Origin: Centroberyx gerrardi
Lineage: Eukaryota > Chordata > Actinopteri > Beryciformes > Berycidae
Length of the DNA stretch: 64,000 bases
Assembly (NCBI RefSeq): GCF_048128805.1
Contig: NC_136008.1
Coordinates: 14,017,572-14,081,571 of the forward strand
Reading direction: 5' to 3'
Position numbers and translations under genes: made by a program. Below, piece by piece: positions 1-10,462 of the stretch; position 1 is the first letter of the stretch, and each line of letters starts with the position of its first letter. The notes beneath the pieces are model-generated. The model had not been told where the DNA came from. It did no database searches and worked only from the letters and a program-made list of their open reading frames with translations.

Positions 1-437
1 ATAGAGACGAGTAAGGTAGTTAATCAGAGCAGAGATCTAACAAATGTCTAGTGAAGAAGTAATATGACATGATACAAAATACCATGACAACACTACTGCT
101 TTGTCATTTGCTTTTTTGGATTGAGAACAAAATAAGTTGCGATGCAGGTTGCTTGCTCCTGGCACTGTCCTCCATGTTGAGCTTGAGCTTGTTCCTAAAC
201 AAAGTCAGATTTGAAATCCAGAAACCTAATTTTCTGGCAAAGTAATAGTGGAGTCACTAGTATTGATAAACAATTTATTTTATGTAATGAGACAGTGAAA
301 TTCTTACTTATTGCACCTTTAACAACTATGGGTATTTCACATTTCCATCTTAATTTGCCATTTTGTGATATGTTTGGGAAAGTGTCTGTGTGTCTATGTC
401 AGTAAACACCAGCCAGATAATTATTTTAAGAGAGGGT

Positions 438-443
438 TTTATT
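438..443 (-). terminator. Poly(A) signal, paralogue A
   Basis: The minus strand reads AATAAA about 510 bp beyond the stop codon of the minus-strand coiled-coil gene. Apart from this gene's 3' flank I see nothing coding in 1-950. Confidence 0.45.
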
Positions 444-950
444 CAACTGGCCTTTTTTCAACAATAGACAAAGTATAAAAAACAATCACTGATGATAACA
501 TTACCATATGGAAATGCTGAGCATGTAAACTACATGGCTCAATGAATTAGGTTGATTTGGTTAAACAAAATATCCCTCAGAGATAACACACATGAACATG
601 TCCTCTCCTGATTATTGATAATCAGTCATGTCTTCTGAACCATCATTAGCAGACAGGGCAACAAACCATTCATATTCCTCCAGCAGGTTGGTCCAGGGAG
701 TGCTACAGAATGCAGATTCACTGGTTCAACCAGGGGAGATATTTTTCAGATAAATACCTCTCTCTATAAGTTTTCTTACTCCTAATTAAAACAGAACAAT
801 AGTCACATTGGTGGTTAAAAGAGGGACTGCCTTCTGAAATGTGTTTATCTGCCAGCCCATTATTAAAATGAGACATAATGTGTCCCTGTGCGCACGCCAT
901 GCTCCAGTTTGAAGAGTTCACGTTGAATGCTGAATGCTTTTGGGTCGACT

Positions 951-2863
951 TCAGTTTGTGCCTTCAGAAACTCCACACAGCGTCCTGCAAAATAGTAAAG
1001 AAAAGAAAAATCAATGTTTAATTTAGTGAGCAGACATGATGACATGATAGGGTTGTTTTTGTGTCTGTGTTACAGTCTTTGTGTCTGTGTTACAGTCTTT
1101 GTGTCTGTGTTACAGTCTTTGTGTCTGTGTTACAGTCTTTGTGTCTGTGTTACAGTCTTTGTGTCTGTGTTACAGTCTTTGTGTCTGTGTTACAGTGTCT
1201 GTCTCTGCTCTGTAATGCAGTGCTCTCCCCCTGAAACCGTGAGGCCTGTTCTTCTCCTCTCTGCTCTACATCCCTGACCACATACTCGTCTTCTGGGACT
1301 GTGAGGGGTTTGTGTGAACGTGTTTACTGTAATATCTTACCGTCCTTCCTCTTTGGATTGATCCACAAATGCACAAATGGCCTTGTCTCTATTCAGGATC
1401 TGCTGTTTTAAGGTCTGAATGTCCTCCTGGGCCTTCTTTTTTGCTTCTTCGTGGTCAGCTGGCGACAAAGGTATGGACAGAGTTTGGTAAGGCGCTAGAC
1501 AAGTGTTACCCTCAAGGTGTGCACATCAGCGACTGAAACCTATAGGACAGTCTGCATGGAGCTCTTCTGCATTTTGTCACCTCTTCTACAGACCTATTCC
1601 TAGTTAAAATCGTGTAGATCATGTTCATGAGTACATATAATAATTGAGTTACGTTCTAACTTTAATGTTGAAATCAAATATGGGATGGCTATTCAAGGAA
1701 TTTTGGTATTTGATTTCTTCAGTGGCCTGTGGGTGGTGCAAGATTAGCAGGTTAGGATTTGAGCAAGGTGTGCAGATCTGCAACTGAAACTCAGGACGGT
1801 CTGTCTCCGGAGCTTTCACTAGAAGAGAAATAAAAAAGCTGCCTTACCTTTGAGTTTAGTAATGCTCTCTGCCACTTCTGTCTTCTTCTTCTCAGCCTCT
1901 GCCTATAATGTGGGGAGAGGTGAGAGAGTTTCTCATTCGTGAGGTAGATAGATGCATGAGGAGAGAGTAGGACTATTGTACTGAAACTTAGATCAAACAT
2001 GTAAATGTGGTTAAACAAGGAGGTATACAGCATCCTGAATATGGCTTCAAAGACAATTTCAGTGTGAATTTTGTGTCTCCAAAATTGATCCTGGCACACC
2101 GAGTTTATAAGATCAACAATACACTACAACAGTGGTTCTCAACCTTTTTCATATCATGGACCCCTAATTTAGTCCACATTAGGGCCACAGACCCCCATTT
2201 AATGAGATTTTGTCTCTCGGACCTAAATCTGAGAATATTTTTATTGTTAGATATGATTTTGTCCAGAATTCCATGACTGTCTGTGGAGTAGGTACAGAGA
2301 TTTCAGTGAAACTATGTAAAATGGTCATTCTTCTACATTCTTTAATCGTGTTAACTTATTGTAAATGAAGTAATAGTAACAATTCATCAGTTTGCTGGGG
2401 ACCCCCTGGAACCCCCTCAAGGACCCCTGGTGGTCCCCGGACCCCACGTTGAGAACCACTGCACTACAACATGTACACTATACCCTTAAGTGATTCTAGC
2501 CTGTAAATATTTACCATATTATGACTGTAAGAAATACAACAGTGAACACTTGTGTGTCTCCCATACCTTCTCTGTGTTACAGGTCTCCGTATTTTTACTC
2601 GCGTCTGCTGCGCCTTTCAAACTCTCTTCCTTCTTTTGTGACAGTTCATCCCTCTTGGTGTTAAGGGGTGTCAGATCGCTCTTCATGGACTGGATCTTGA
2701 TTTTCATTTCGACGATGGCCTCCTCTTTCCTCTTGACCTCAGCAGAGCTCTGCGTCATGCTGGTCTTCAAACTGCGCAGGTTCAACTCCTGCCGCACGGC
2801 CTGGAATAACATCGCAACCATCACAGTCACACTCAGGACCGCCAGAGCGGGCATAACCTTCAT
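951..2863 (-). CDS. Uncharacterised membrane-anchored coiled-coil protein (paralogue A), 4 exons
   Basis: Coding exons in gene order are 2567-2863, 1848-1902, 1341-1458 and 951-984. All junctions are GT-AG with matching phase, giving 167 aa and a TGA at 951-953. Residues 4-22 (about [19 protein letters not shown]) form one hydrophobic anchor directly after MK. The rest is charged (K/E/Q-rich) with coiled-coil character. Exon lengths 297/55/118/34 and phases 0/1/2 match the divergent gene at 3864-5687 (303/55/115/136), and three cysteine contexts (ETC, AIC, LCG) are shared. I chose the MKV start because the paralogue aligns there. An in-frame ATG at 2959 would add 32 residues with a second hydrophobic stretch. 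I do not recognise a characterised family. A type II (signal-anchor) membrane protein is an inference from the sequence. Confidence 0.75.
1057..1196. repeat. 20-bp minisatellite, 7 units
   Basis: Seven nearly perfect head-to-tail units of tgtgtctgtgttacagtctt lie in the third intron of the minus-strand coiled-coil gene. The units are almost identical to one another, so the array is recent or homogenised. It makes a spurious open frame ([12 protein letters not shown] repeats) that I do not call as a gene. Confidence 0.95.
2130..2461. mobile_element. Non-autonomous hAT-type DNA transposon (332 bp)
   Basis: The ends are inverted repeats (CAGTGGTTCTCAACCTTTTT at the left; ACGTTGAGAACCACTG at the right). 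A perfect 8-bp target-site duplication, CACTACAA, flanks it at 2122-2129 and 2462-2469. An 8-bp duplication and CAG...CTG ends fit the hAT superfamily. There is no transposase frame, so it depends on another element for movement. It sits in intron 1 of the minus-strand coiled-coil gene. Confidence 0.92.
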
Positions 2864-3436
2864 CTTGGTCGAGGCAAGGATGAGAAGAAAGAAGAGAAAA
2901 TGGCCAAGCAGCTGTGATTTTCCCTGATGCAGAAGTTCCTCTTGACCGCTGCTGTTCACTTTTTAACCATTCCGGTCACGGTGTCTCTCCGGCCACGCGT
3001 GTGTGTCCGAGTGCGAGAGATTCTCCTTCCCTCACAGTGTCAGCGTGGTTATTCTACCTGTAGCCTAACCTGCTCCACCTGCTGAACCAGATGCTTGGGT
3101 GTGACTGACATTAAACCCACTTCCTTGTGTTTCTCTCCGGCTCTCTCTCTCTCCGGCACACACCTATACAAACACCATGAAAATTATGCTTGACCGGGTT
3201 TACTGGATTTGCATGATGATCTTGTCTCCTCCCTTGCAGACTATTATTAGGCTATTAGCCTACATTTCGCCGATACTTCTGAGTAGGATATGTAATAACT
3301 GTGTTACACTCTAACAAGTGTTAAAATGAAATACAGGGATATTCACGGTATCATGGTATTTGATTTGTTCAGTGGCCAGATGTCGCAGGACATGACAGGT
3401 GCCAACAGCTCCATGTCCTCCTTCTTTCAACAGCCC

Positions 3437-3445
3437 TATATAAAG
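3437..3445 (+). promoter_or_regulatory. TATA-like box between the divergent paralogues
   Basis: TATATAAAG lies in the 1-kb interval shared by the two head-to-head genes, about 420 bp before the plus-strand ATG. A pyrimidine-poor ttacag just before the ATG could be a 3' splice site, so a spliced 5' UTR starting near here is possible. This is inference only. Confidence 0.3.
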
Positions 3446-3863
3446 ACTAATTAAACATATATCTACAGTCAGTTTTGAAGTGTTTAAGGTTATGATCTGA
3501 GCAGGGTGTGCAGGACATGACAGGTGTCAACACCCCCTAACCTGTCCTCTTACCTGTCTGCTCTCTCTCAAGAAGTCAGGAAGGGGCGTGTTTTTGAAGC
3601 CCGGTCTTGAGTTGCGCCAGACCCAACACTCAAGTTTAATCGGCGCAGGTGATTGAATTAGGCTAACCACAATTTTGTTTTAATTCAGCAAACGAAGAGA
3701 GGCACAACCAGGGGCAAAAAGTAATTCTGTCTGAGGATTTGCTGAATATAGGAGGCTGCTGTATCCCACATCGAAATTAGACAGGTGGTGCAGTGACTCC
3801 CTCTGGTATCAGGTAGAATAAAATCCATCAACAAGAACAATACTTAACGCTTACAGACACATC

Positions 3864-5687
3864 ATGTGCAGCATGAAGGTGAACGTGTTGCTGACGTTAT
3901 CAGTGTTAGTGACTGTCACTTTGCTGGGGCTCGTCAAACTACGGCAAACGGAGCAAGAACGAGAAGAGAAACGGTACAGGTTCCAGGATATCAAACTGCG
4001 AGTGACTCGGGATGTGGTGGGAGAGTACCGGGCGGAGCTGGCAGCGTCTCAGAGCCGGGTGGAGAAGACCACGGCGGAGGTGAAGACGCTTGAAGACGAA
4101 GTGGTCAAACTGCAGGCCACAGAAAACCAGAAGAGAGGTGAAACGGACGCCTGCCTGGCAGAAAAGGTGGGGATTAAGAAAGATGACAGTAGTATGAAAC
4201 CTGTATGTTAGAAAGATGCCTACATTTGGTATCAAAACTATCCTGACGGGAAAAAAAGCTCAAGTAATCCTATAATCCTTTTAAAGGATGCTATAGACTA
4301 TAACATCAAAACTATAAATGGCTTCAGGATTATTATAGGGATATTATAGTGGTATCTTATGGAAAAGAAAAAAAAAATACCAAAGTCACTATATAACCTT
4401 CCTTATGCGTACTATGGGCGCACTAAAAATGTAATAGTTATTTTTAATTAGGAATTTTACATCAGTTTGGTAATACTATGATGTACATCATGGAGATATA
4501 CTGTATGTCAGCCTAAAAAGGTGCTCTATTCCACCATTAAAGAGGTGAGTGGACTGAGTTTAAGTGGGTTTGCCCTCCACTACACTACCACCTGCTCTCA
4601 GCCATGCAGTTCATTGTATCTACACCTGGTTTGTTCTTTTTATCCTCAAGGGATGCTCCGTGAGACTTCTGTTGAAGAAAGTAAAAATGTCTCTCCACCT
4701 CTGTCTGGCTCACACAGCCACCTGCTGGCAGCTCCTAACCAAGACAGCGGGACTGCTCAAACTCTCTAATAATTTAGCAGGTTATAGTAGGCTATTCTCA
4801 AGACTTAGACACATGTCTGCAGAAGTCTTGGTCATAGGCTGCTTCTAAAAGTAGGATGAAATTCACAAATTTGCAGATGAAACTGGTTGAAGCAGGCATG
4901 TTTATACACGGGAAGGAATTCCGCTTGCACAATAAAACTGTATTGTGAATGTCATGTATTGTAATGTAATGCAATCCATTGGTCTTTAGTAACATATAGA
5001 GGTTTGAGTTGTTGTGATTCGCCTTTCCACCCACAGAAACGCATCAATGACGAGCTGGCATTAGAAGAATCACAACGCAGTGACGTCAAAGGTAAGTGCT
5101 GTATTGTATTCTGATTCTTAAACTTGTCGTGTTTAGTTTAGCTGAGAGATGATGGCAAGAGACAAAGCAACATATCAACATTTAGTTGTTCTCTCTCACA
5201 CCCAGCACATGTACTTTATCGGATACATTTATCATCTGGCTGAAGAATTGCAAGTCCTTACCTTGCCTTTAATATGTAAAACATTGCAAACTCCTCATGT
5301 GATGTCACTCTCATACCTGCAGCTGAATCTGAGAAGCAGAAGACCAGCTGGGAAGCAGAAGTGGCATCTCTGAAGCAGCAAATAGCACAGCGGAGCAAAG
5401 TGTGTGACTTTGTGAACAAAGATTCAGCAACAGTTAGGTATGGTAACTATTATGCTGGAGCCTCTCTTAAATTCCTGAAGAGTGCACTTGTTCAATTCAC
5501 AATGATTTCTGTTCTTTTACTAAATTAAACATTTTTAACTGTCTCTCAAAGTAAGTTGTGCGGTGGTGAAGTGAAGGAGGCCCCTAAACAAGAGGAACCC
5601 AAAGCAGAGGCCCCTAAACCAGAGGAACCCAAAGCAGAGGCCCCTAAACAAGAGGAACCCAAGGCAGAGGCCCCTAAACAGAGATGA
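3864..5687 (+). CDS. Uncharacterised membrane-anchored coiled-coil protein (paralogue B), 4 exons
   Basis: Coding exons are 3864-4166, 5037-5091, 5323-5437 and 5552-5687, all with GT-AG junctions and consistent phase, giving 202 aa. An N-terminal hydrophobic segment (MKVNVLLTLSVLVTVTLLGLV) is followed by a long charged helix-forming region (REEKRYRFQDIKLRVTR onward). Exon 3 carries LKQQI and a C-x-F-V motif shared with the divergent neighbour. The last exon begins SKLCGGE and then carries about 3.5 copies of a ten-residue Glu/Pro/Lys repeat (EAPKQEEPKA type) that paralogue A lacks. Exon phases match paralogue A, so the pair is an inverted duplication sharing about 1 kb of upstream sequence. 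The start could be M1 or M4 (MKV). Function is unknown; I found no catalytic motif. Confidence 0.78.
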
Positions 5688-6424
5688 GGTATTACAAGAT
5701 CTGTTTTGTTAAAGGAAACATTTGTGATAAGCTGTGACCAGATGGGTGCAGGTTGCTGTATTGTGCCAAGTGGTAGCCTAAAGTCGGCCAACACTTGTTC
5801 AGATTGTGCAGTCACTGATAACGGTGTTCATGAATAGGCCTAATCAGTGATCTGTTATTTAGGCTTATTCTTGAGTGTGTGCAACGTCAATCAATTGTTA
5901 TCAAACTTACAGATTTATTTAGGTGTGGGGCGTAACTTTTTCTTAGTATCTTGGTGGAAAAATGCTGTTTTAAACTGACCATGTCAAATAGTAATAGTAA
6001 TGTAAATATTCTATAATGTTTTACACATAGAACCCGTAAGATTGATGTGTGAACTTTTCGGGCAGCGCTAGTGGTTCACACATGACGTGACAGTCCTGGA
6101 TAGGATAGGTGAGGTGAGGCCGGATGTTGCGTTTAGGGTGCATGACGGGAGACGGCACTTTTTATTCTTTGAGAAAAATGGCGGATGAGGAGCTCCTGTG
6201 TTTCTCTTGCTACTGTTAATGTGCAGAGTAATCGCATCCTCTTCTCAGATGGATAGTAGCTACCTTACATTTTTGAGAATGAAGTATGAATGAGAATGAA
6301 ATCACTATTAACTAATACATGAGGCAGGTTGAGGAAACGTTGATACAACAAAAAAGTAACAACACTTACACAATTACAAACAAAAAAACTGTATTGAATA
6401 TCACATATTAATGATATACTATAT

Positions 6425-6462
6425 AACAGTGTAAGTGTATCCAAGGGTGGATTTTTCCTTTA
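6425..6462. mobile_element. Terminal fragment of the same MITE-like family
   Basis: aacagtgtaagtgtatccaa followed by gggtggatttttcctttaa matches the right end of the copies in the adam22 introns, with a TTAA at the outer edge. Only this end is recognisable. Confidence 0.45.
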
Positions 6463-6670
6463 AAATGTGTGTCAAAAAAAGGGGAGAGAGTGAGTGAGGG
6501 GAGGGAGTAGTAGTGGAGAGTGGAGATAATTGCATTTACTAACTGTAAGTACTCTATTGTGCTTGTACTTTACAAGAGTATTATCCATTTGAAGGACTTT
6601 GTAATTGCAACTACAAAGGAAATGTGTATGAGAAATATCTTACTTTTCTACATGAAACAACATTCTACAA

Positions 6671-6765
6671 CAGAATTCGGAGTTCTGAGAATTGTCAGAA
6701 ATTCTCAGAATTCTCTTTAAACTCAGAATTCTGACTTTATTCTCAGAATTCTGAGATTGATCTCA
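6671..6765. repeat. Self-complementary AGAATTCT-rich repeat
   Basis: The block contains several copies of CTCAGAATTCTGA-like palindromes. TCTCAGAATTCTGAGA at 6741-6756 is a perfect 16-bp palindrome, and TCAGAATTCTGA at 6723-6734 a perfect 12-bp one. Similar blocks are dispersed in fish genomes to my recollection, so it is probably a degraded repeat. Confidence 0.6.
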
Positions 6766-7940
6766 GAACTCAAATACATTGTTCACATGTGGTCCTAATC
6801 GTCTTCTGTAACTTTGCATGGAAAATATGATGACATGAAAATATCAGTGCTGGGTCCAATAGCATGTGCTAATTAAAGATATTATGGATTCACCCCGCCC
6901 GCCGCCGCTTCCGCCATGTCGTCCGCCGCAGATCCTTTGTGTGACCGCGATAACTTGAACAGTTTTTATAAGAATCTTTTCAAATTTGGTATGGACATTG
7001 ATGACCCCTAGAGGAAGAAATCTATTGATTTTGATGTGTTTATGCTTTTCTATTTGGGCTCAATTACCATTGAGATGGTAAATGCTAGAGCCATGAAGCT
7101 TTGCACCATGGTCTAGTATGGCTTCAATTAGACCCACAAGAAATATGACCCCCATTGGCCTGATGGTGGCACTATAATGGTGGTCGTCATTAGTGAAAGT
7201 GGGCAATCATGTTCCAACCTTTATGTGGAACATGCACACCAATTTCCATACAGATCTGACCAGATTTTGCCCAACAGCAGCATTTTGAGTGTACAGCTAA
7301 ACACAGTAAAGCCAATACGAAGTTGGATATTGACAACTTTTAACTTGCTATTACATTCTTCATCAGAACTTGATAGCTTTAGGACTGAAAGCTCAACAGC
7401 CTAATATGACAAAACTGACAGTAATCTTAATGCAAACTTCCACGTTTCAGCTCTGGCTGCTGTACTGGCATGAACCCAGCCATTGCCGTTAGCGGCTATA
7501 TTTAATTAGTTAAATTTATTATTGAGTGTTAAAAAAATAGTTAAGGTACATTGACTTAATGGGGCCTTCGAGGATTGGGGAATTTCGGGGATATACTCTT
7601 GTTGTCGGCCCCCAACAGCATATTTGCATTTGTTCTTATCTACTTAAAGCACCAGATGGATGGGGTTCACCACATTAGGACAATAAGGATAGTGTAAAAT
7701 AAGTGTGCTTGCACACAACCATGCACACACATAGACAGCTAAGCGCTGTGTAAGTTTAGTCTTGTCTGTCTTTCAGTATTCGTCGCTGTCCTGTTCTTTC
7801 AGGATGGTAGTCAACACCATCAGTATGTTTGAATGTACAGCGCAGAATCAACACAATAGATAGGGTGTGTGACTTCACCGTCACTGGGTTGTGAAATACT
7901 TACCCACTAACTAACCTGTATCCTGGTTGCATAGATAATG

Positions 7941-7942
7941 TA

Positions 7943-8006
<64 letters not shown>

Positions 8007-8039
8007 AGAGAAAGAGAGAGAGAGAAAGAGAGAGAGAGA
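7941..8039. repeat. (TG)n-(GA)n compound microsatellite
   Basis: An uninterrupted TG run to about 8003 is followed by GA-rich repeats. It creates a false Cys-Val open frame. Confidence 0.95.
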
Positions 8040-9880
8040 TTGCTTGGAATTGGAACAGGCTATTCCTCCTAGTTGCTGCATTAAATGATTTTTGTTTTCA
8101 TACTGTCATTAATTTCTCTTTATGTTAATAGGGGACTATGGGAAATGCAGGAACAACTCTGAACCAGGAAGAGAGAGAAAAAGGAGGCAAGAAGGCAAAA
8201 AAGACCATTTTTGTTTTCACTTTAATTTAATTACCTTAACTTGTGCACTTGTACCATTGCTTCCTTTGTTTTTAAGAACCCTTGCTGAAGTACATTAGGC
8301 TTTACACTGTTGCCCTTTATTTTTAGTTGAGTTCTTTTGTCTGTTAGATAACTTCTGTCCCTCCAACACAGAAACACAGAGATAGGTATTGAATAATCGT
8401 TGTTAACCTTGTCTGTGCGTCTCTTTCTTACTGACCCTCCCTCAGGGTTTGTGTGAGTGTGTGTGTGTGGTGTGTGTATGTGTCTGTCTGTGTGTGTCTG
8501 TGTGTGTGTGCATACACATCACCAGCATTGACCAATCAGAGAGCCCAAAGCCTATGTCTGTCACTCCCTATAAACCTCACTCTGTTACCCCAGTGAAGCT
8601 CTGGCCCTACAGTATGTGCGCTGACCAATCCTAGTGCTCCATTAAAACCTAATGCTACTTCTGTTTAAATGTGAGTCTGTAATAAAATTTTGTACCCGAG
8701 TTGTTTCTGAGTGTGTGTGATTATATTTTTAAACTGCAAAGACAGCAAGATTTTAATTCATACAGAACAATTTTGAAAAAAACATTTATTGAACTGTTAC
8801 ACATGTTTCAATTAGAGGATAATGGTTAGCTGCATAGTTTAATAATGTTATGTTTCTTATGGACAATTCAGAATTTTAAGTTTTAATCTAGATTGGAGCA
8901 ATAAACTGAGATTTCAGTCAGAGCATGGCATAAGCTTGGGAAAATGATGGGATTCAAAACTCCTGGGAATGATTGATTGGCTTTTGTTATTGCTGTACAT
9001 CTCCATAGGTTTTAAATCTATTATATTAGAACATATCTAATGTTGCATCCTGACAAGTAGTTGGGTTTCAAAATAAGTAAAAATTATTGATGTGTCAACT
9101 GAATGTAGATTCAAACCATCCAAAGAACTGGATGAATTCACACTCAGTGACTGTGTGTACAGGCAGGTTGCGATTACCAACAGAACCAAACTGAAAACAA
9201 CTTTGACTGAACTGAACTGGATTCACTTCTAATATGTGATAGGAAAACCACAAGGACTTTGAAGTCTTAACTGGATCAGGGCCAGATACTCTAGTTCACT
9301 TGAGGTGTTGAAATCATACTTTTAATTGGACTAAGAGTAAACAAGCCCTATGAATGAATTATTAAGCTGCATATAAACATAATGTTTGGTCAAAGGATTA
9401 AAAAGTTTGTCTACCCCATGTACAGCACTCTTTTGCCCTCTATTTCCTCCATATCACCCTTTCGTCTCCCTCTTTCCCCCCCACACTCCCCCTCCATCTG
9501 TTGGACTTTACAGATTACAATACTCCCCCCAGGCTCACAATTAGGCCTGGGCGATCAGAGGGCTATCATTCCGCCCTGGTGAGCGCACAAGGTCAGCGTC
9601 CTACCAGGAGAGAGCACAGGGACGGCAGGGGAAGGCACAGTCAGTCGCAGCTCAGCGTCTGACTGATGTCATAAACGAGTGCTATTGCTCATATAATGCA
9701 CAAGCTCATTTAATGCCTTACCTATAGGCTACTTCTGTGTCCTTTGGTATTAAAATAGTATGAGGCAGTCTGTCCTCCGCTGATGACGTTGTTTGATGTT
9801 TGTGAATTAAAAATATTGCATCATTTTCTGTCTCTATGTATCACATATATTCAGAACACATATATATGGATATACTGATG
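8040..9880. other. No convincing gene; orphan poly(A) signal
   Basis: AATAAA at 8681-8686 (plus) and an acceptor-like ttaatag before 8131 hint at an untraced transcript or a distal 3' UTR. No open frame here resembles a known protein. The rest shows short TG-rich patches and AT-rich sequence. Confidence 0.35.
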
Positions 9881-9889
9881 ATGTGATTA

Positions 9890-10100
9890 TTTAATTAGAG
9901 AAGGGGGGTAGGACAATGTAAGTTTTACTTCTTCCTACTCCTTTTCAAACATGTAATATTGGCTACTCTTTTTTTGTTTGTTAATCTGCCGTATGTTTTT
10001 TGGTTTCGTTGTATTTGATGGATTTTCTCGTTTTGTTTCTTATTTATTTATTTGTTGTTACATGTTTGAAATAAACACACTTCATTCATTCATTCAACAC
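9890..10100 (+). mobile_element. 3' tail of a non-LTR retrotransposon (LINE)
   Basis: A C/T-rich segment (cttcctactccttttcaaac) is followed by AT-rich sequence, then ACATGTTTGAAATAAA and a terminal CATT repeat (ttcattcattcattca). This arrangement with a short tandem tail is typical of fish LINE 3' ends. No reverse-transcriptase frame is present, so it is a short 5'-truncated copy. The clade is not assigned. Confidence 0.5.
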
Positions 10101-10336
10101 AAAACGAATTATCATTTGGCATTATGTCTCATATATACATCTATATACTGTATCTACTGTATATATCATCAGCTAAGATAAAGTAAAATCTGTTTTACAC
10201 CACTTTCTTTTGATTTTCTTGTGATTTTTCTAAAAAAAAAAAAACTTTTAAAATGTCCTGACTTAGCTACAAGTGAAAGTCCTTTATTAATCATCATATC
10301 TGACAGATGATGTGAAGCCAACATGTGTGAGAGTCC

Positions 10337-10368
10337 CACACTCCCCTCTGAACTCAGAGGGGAGTGTG
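10337..10368. repeat. 15-bp perfect inverted repeat (hairpin)
   Basis: CACACTCCCCTCTGA at 10337-10351 and its exact reverse complement at 10354-10368 are separated by only 2 nt. The structure could form a cruciform in DNA or a hairpin in RNA. Confidence 0.9.
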
Positions 10369-10386
10369 AGGAGATTACAATATCAT

Positions 10387-10462
10387 GACCACAGGTCACC
10401 TTGACAACCACAGGTCACCTTGACAACCACAGGTCACCTTGACAACCACAGGTCACCTTGAC
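10387..10462. repeat. 19-bp tandem repeat with ERE-like sites, 4 units
   Basis: The unit acaaccacaggtcaccttg repeats at 19-bp spacing, with AGGTCA at 10393, 10412, 10431 and 10450. Each unit contains GGTCACCTTGAC, which matches the oestrogen response element core GGTCAnnnTGACC except for the final base. Receptor binding is inference. Confidence 0.85.

Larger units (their letters stand above)
5688..7940. other. Non-coding interval after paralogue B
   Basis: I see no gene here. It holds the 3' flank of the plus-strand coiled-coil gene, a MITE-like terminus (about 6425-6462), and a self-complementary AGAATTCT-rich block (6671-6765). Low-grade unique sequence with short chance frames fills the rest. 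Confidence 0.6.

Noticed and set aside
1014-1277. Plus-strand frame of 87 codons over the minisatellite
   Set aside because: The 20-bp unit keeps the frame open by composition only. It lies in an intron of the minus-strand gene.
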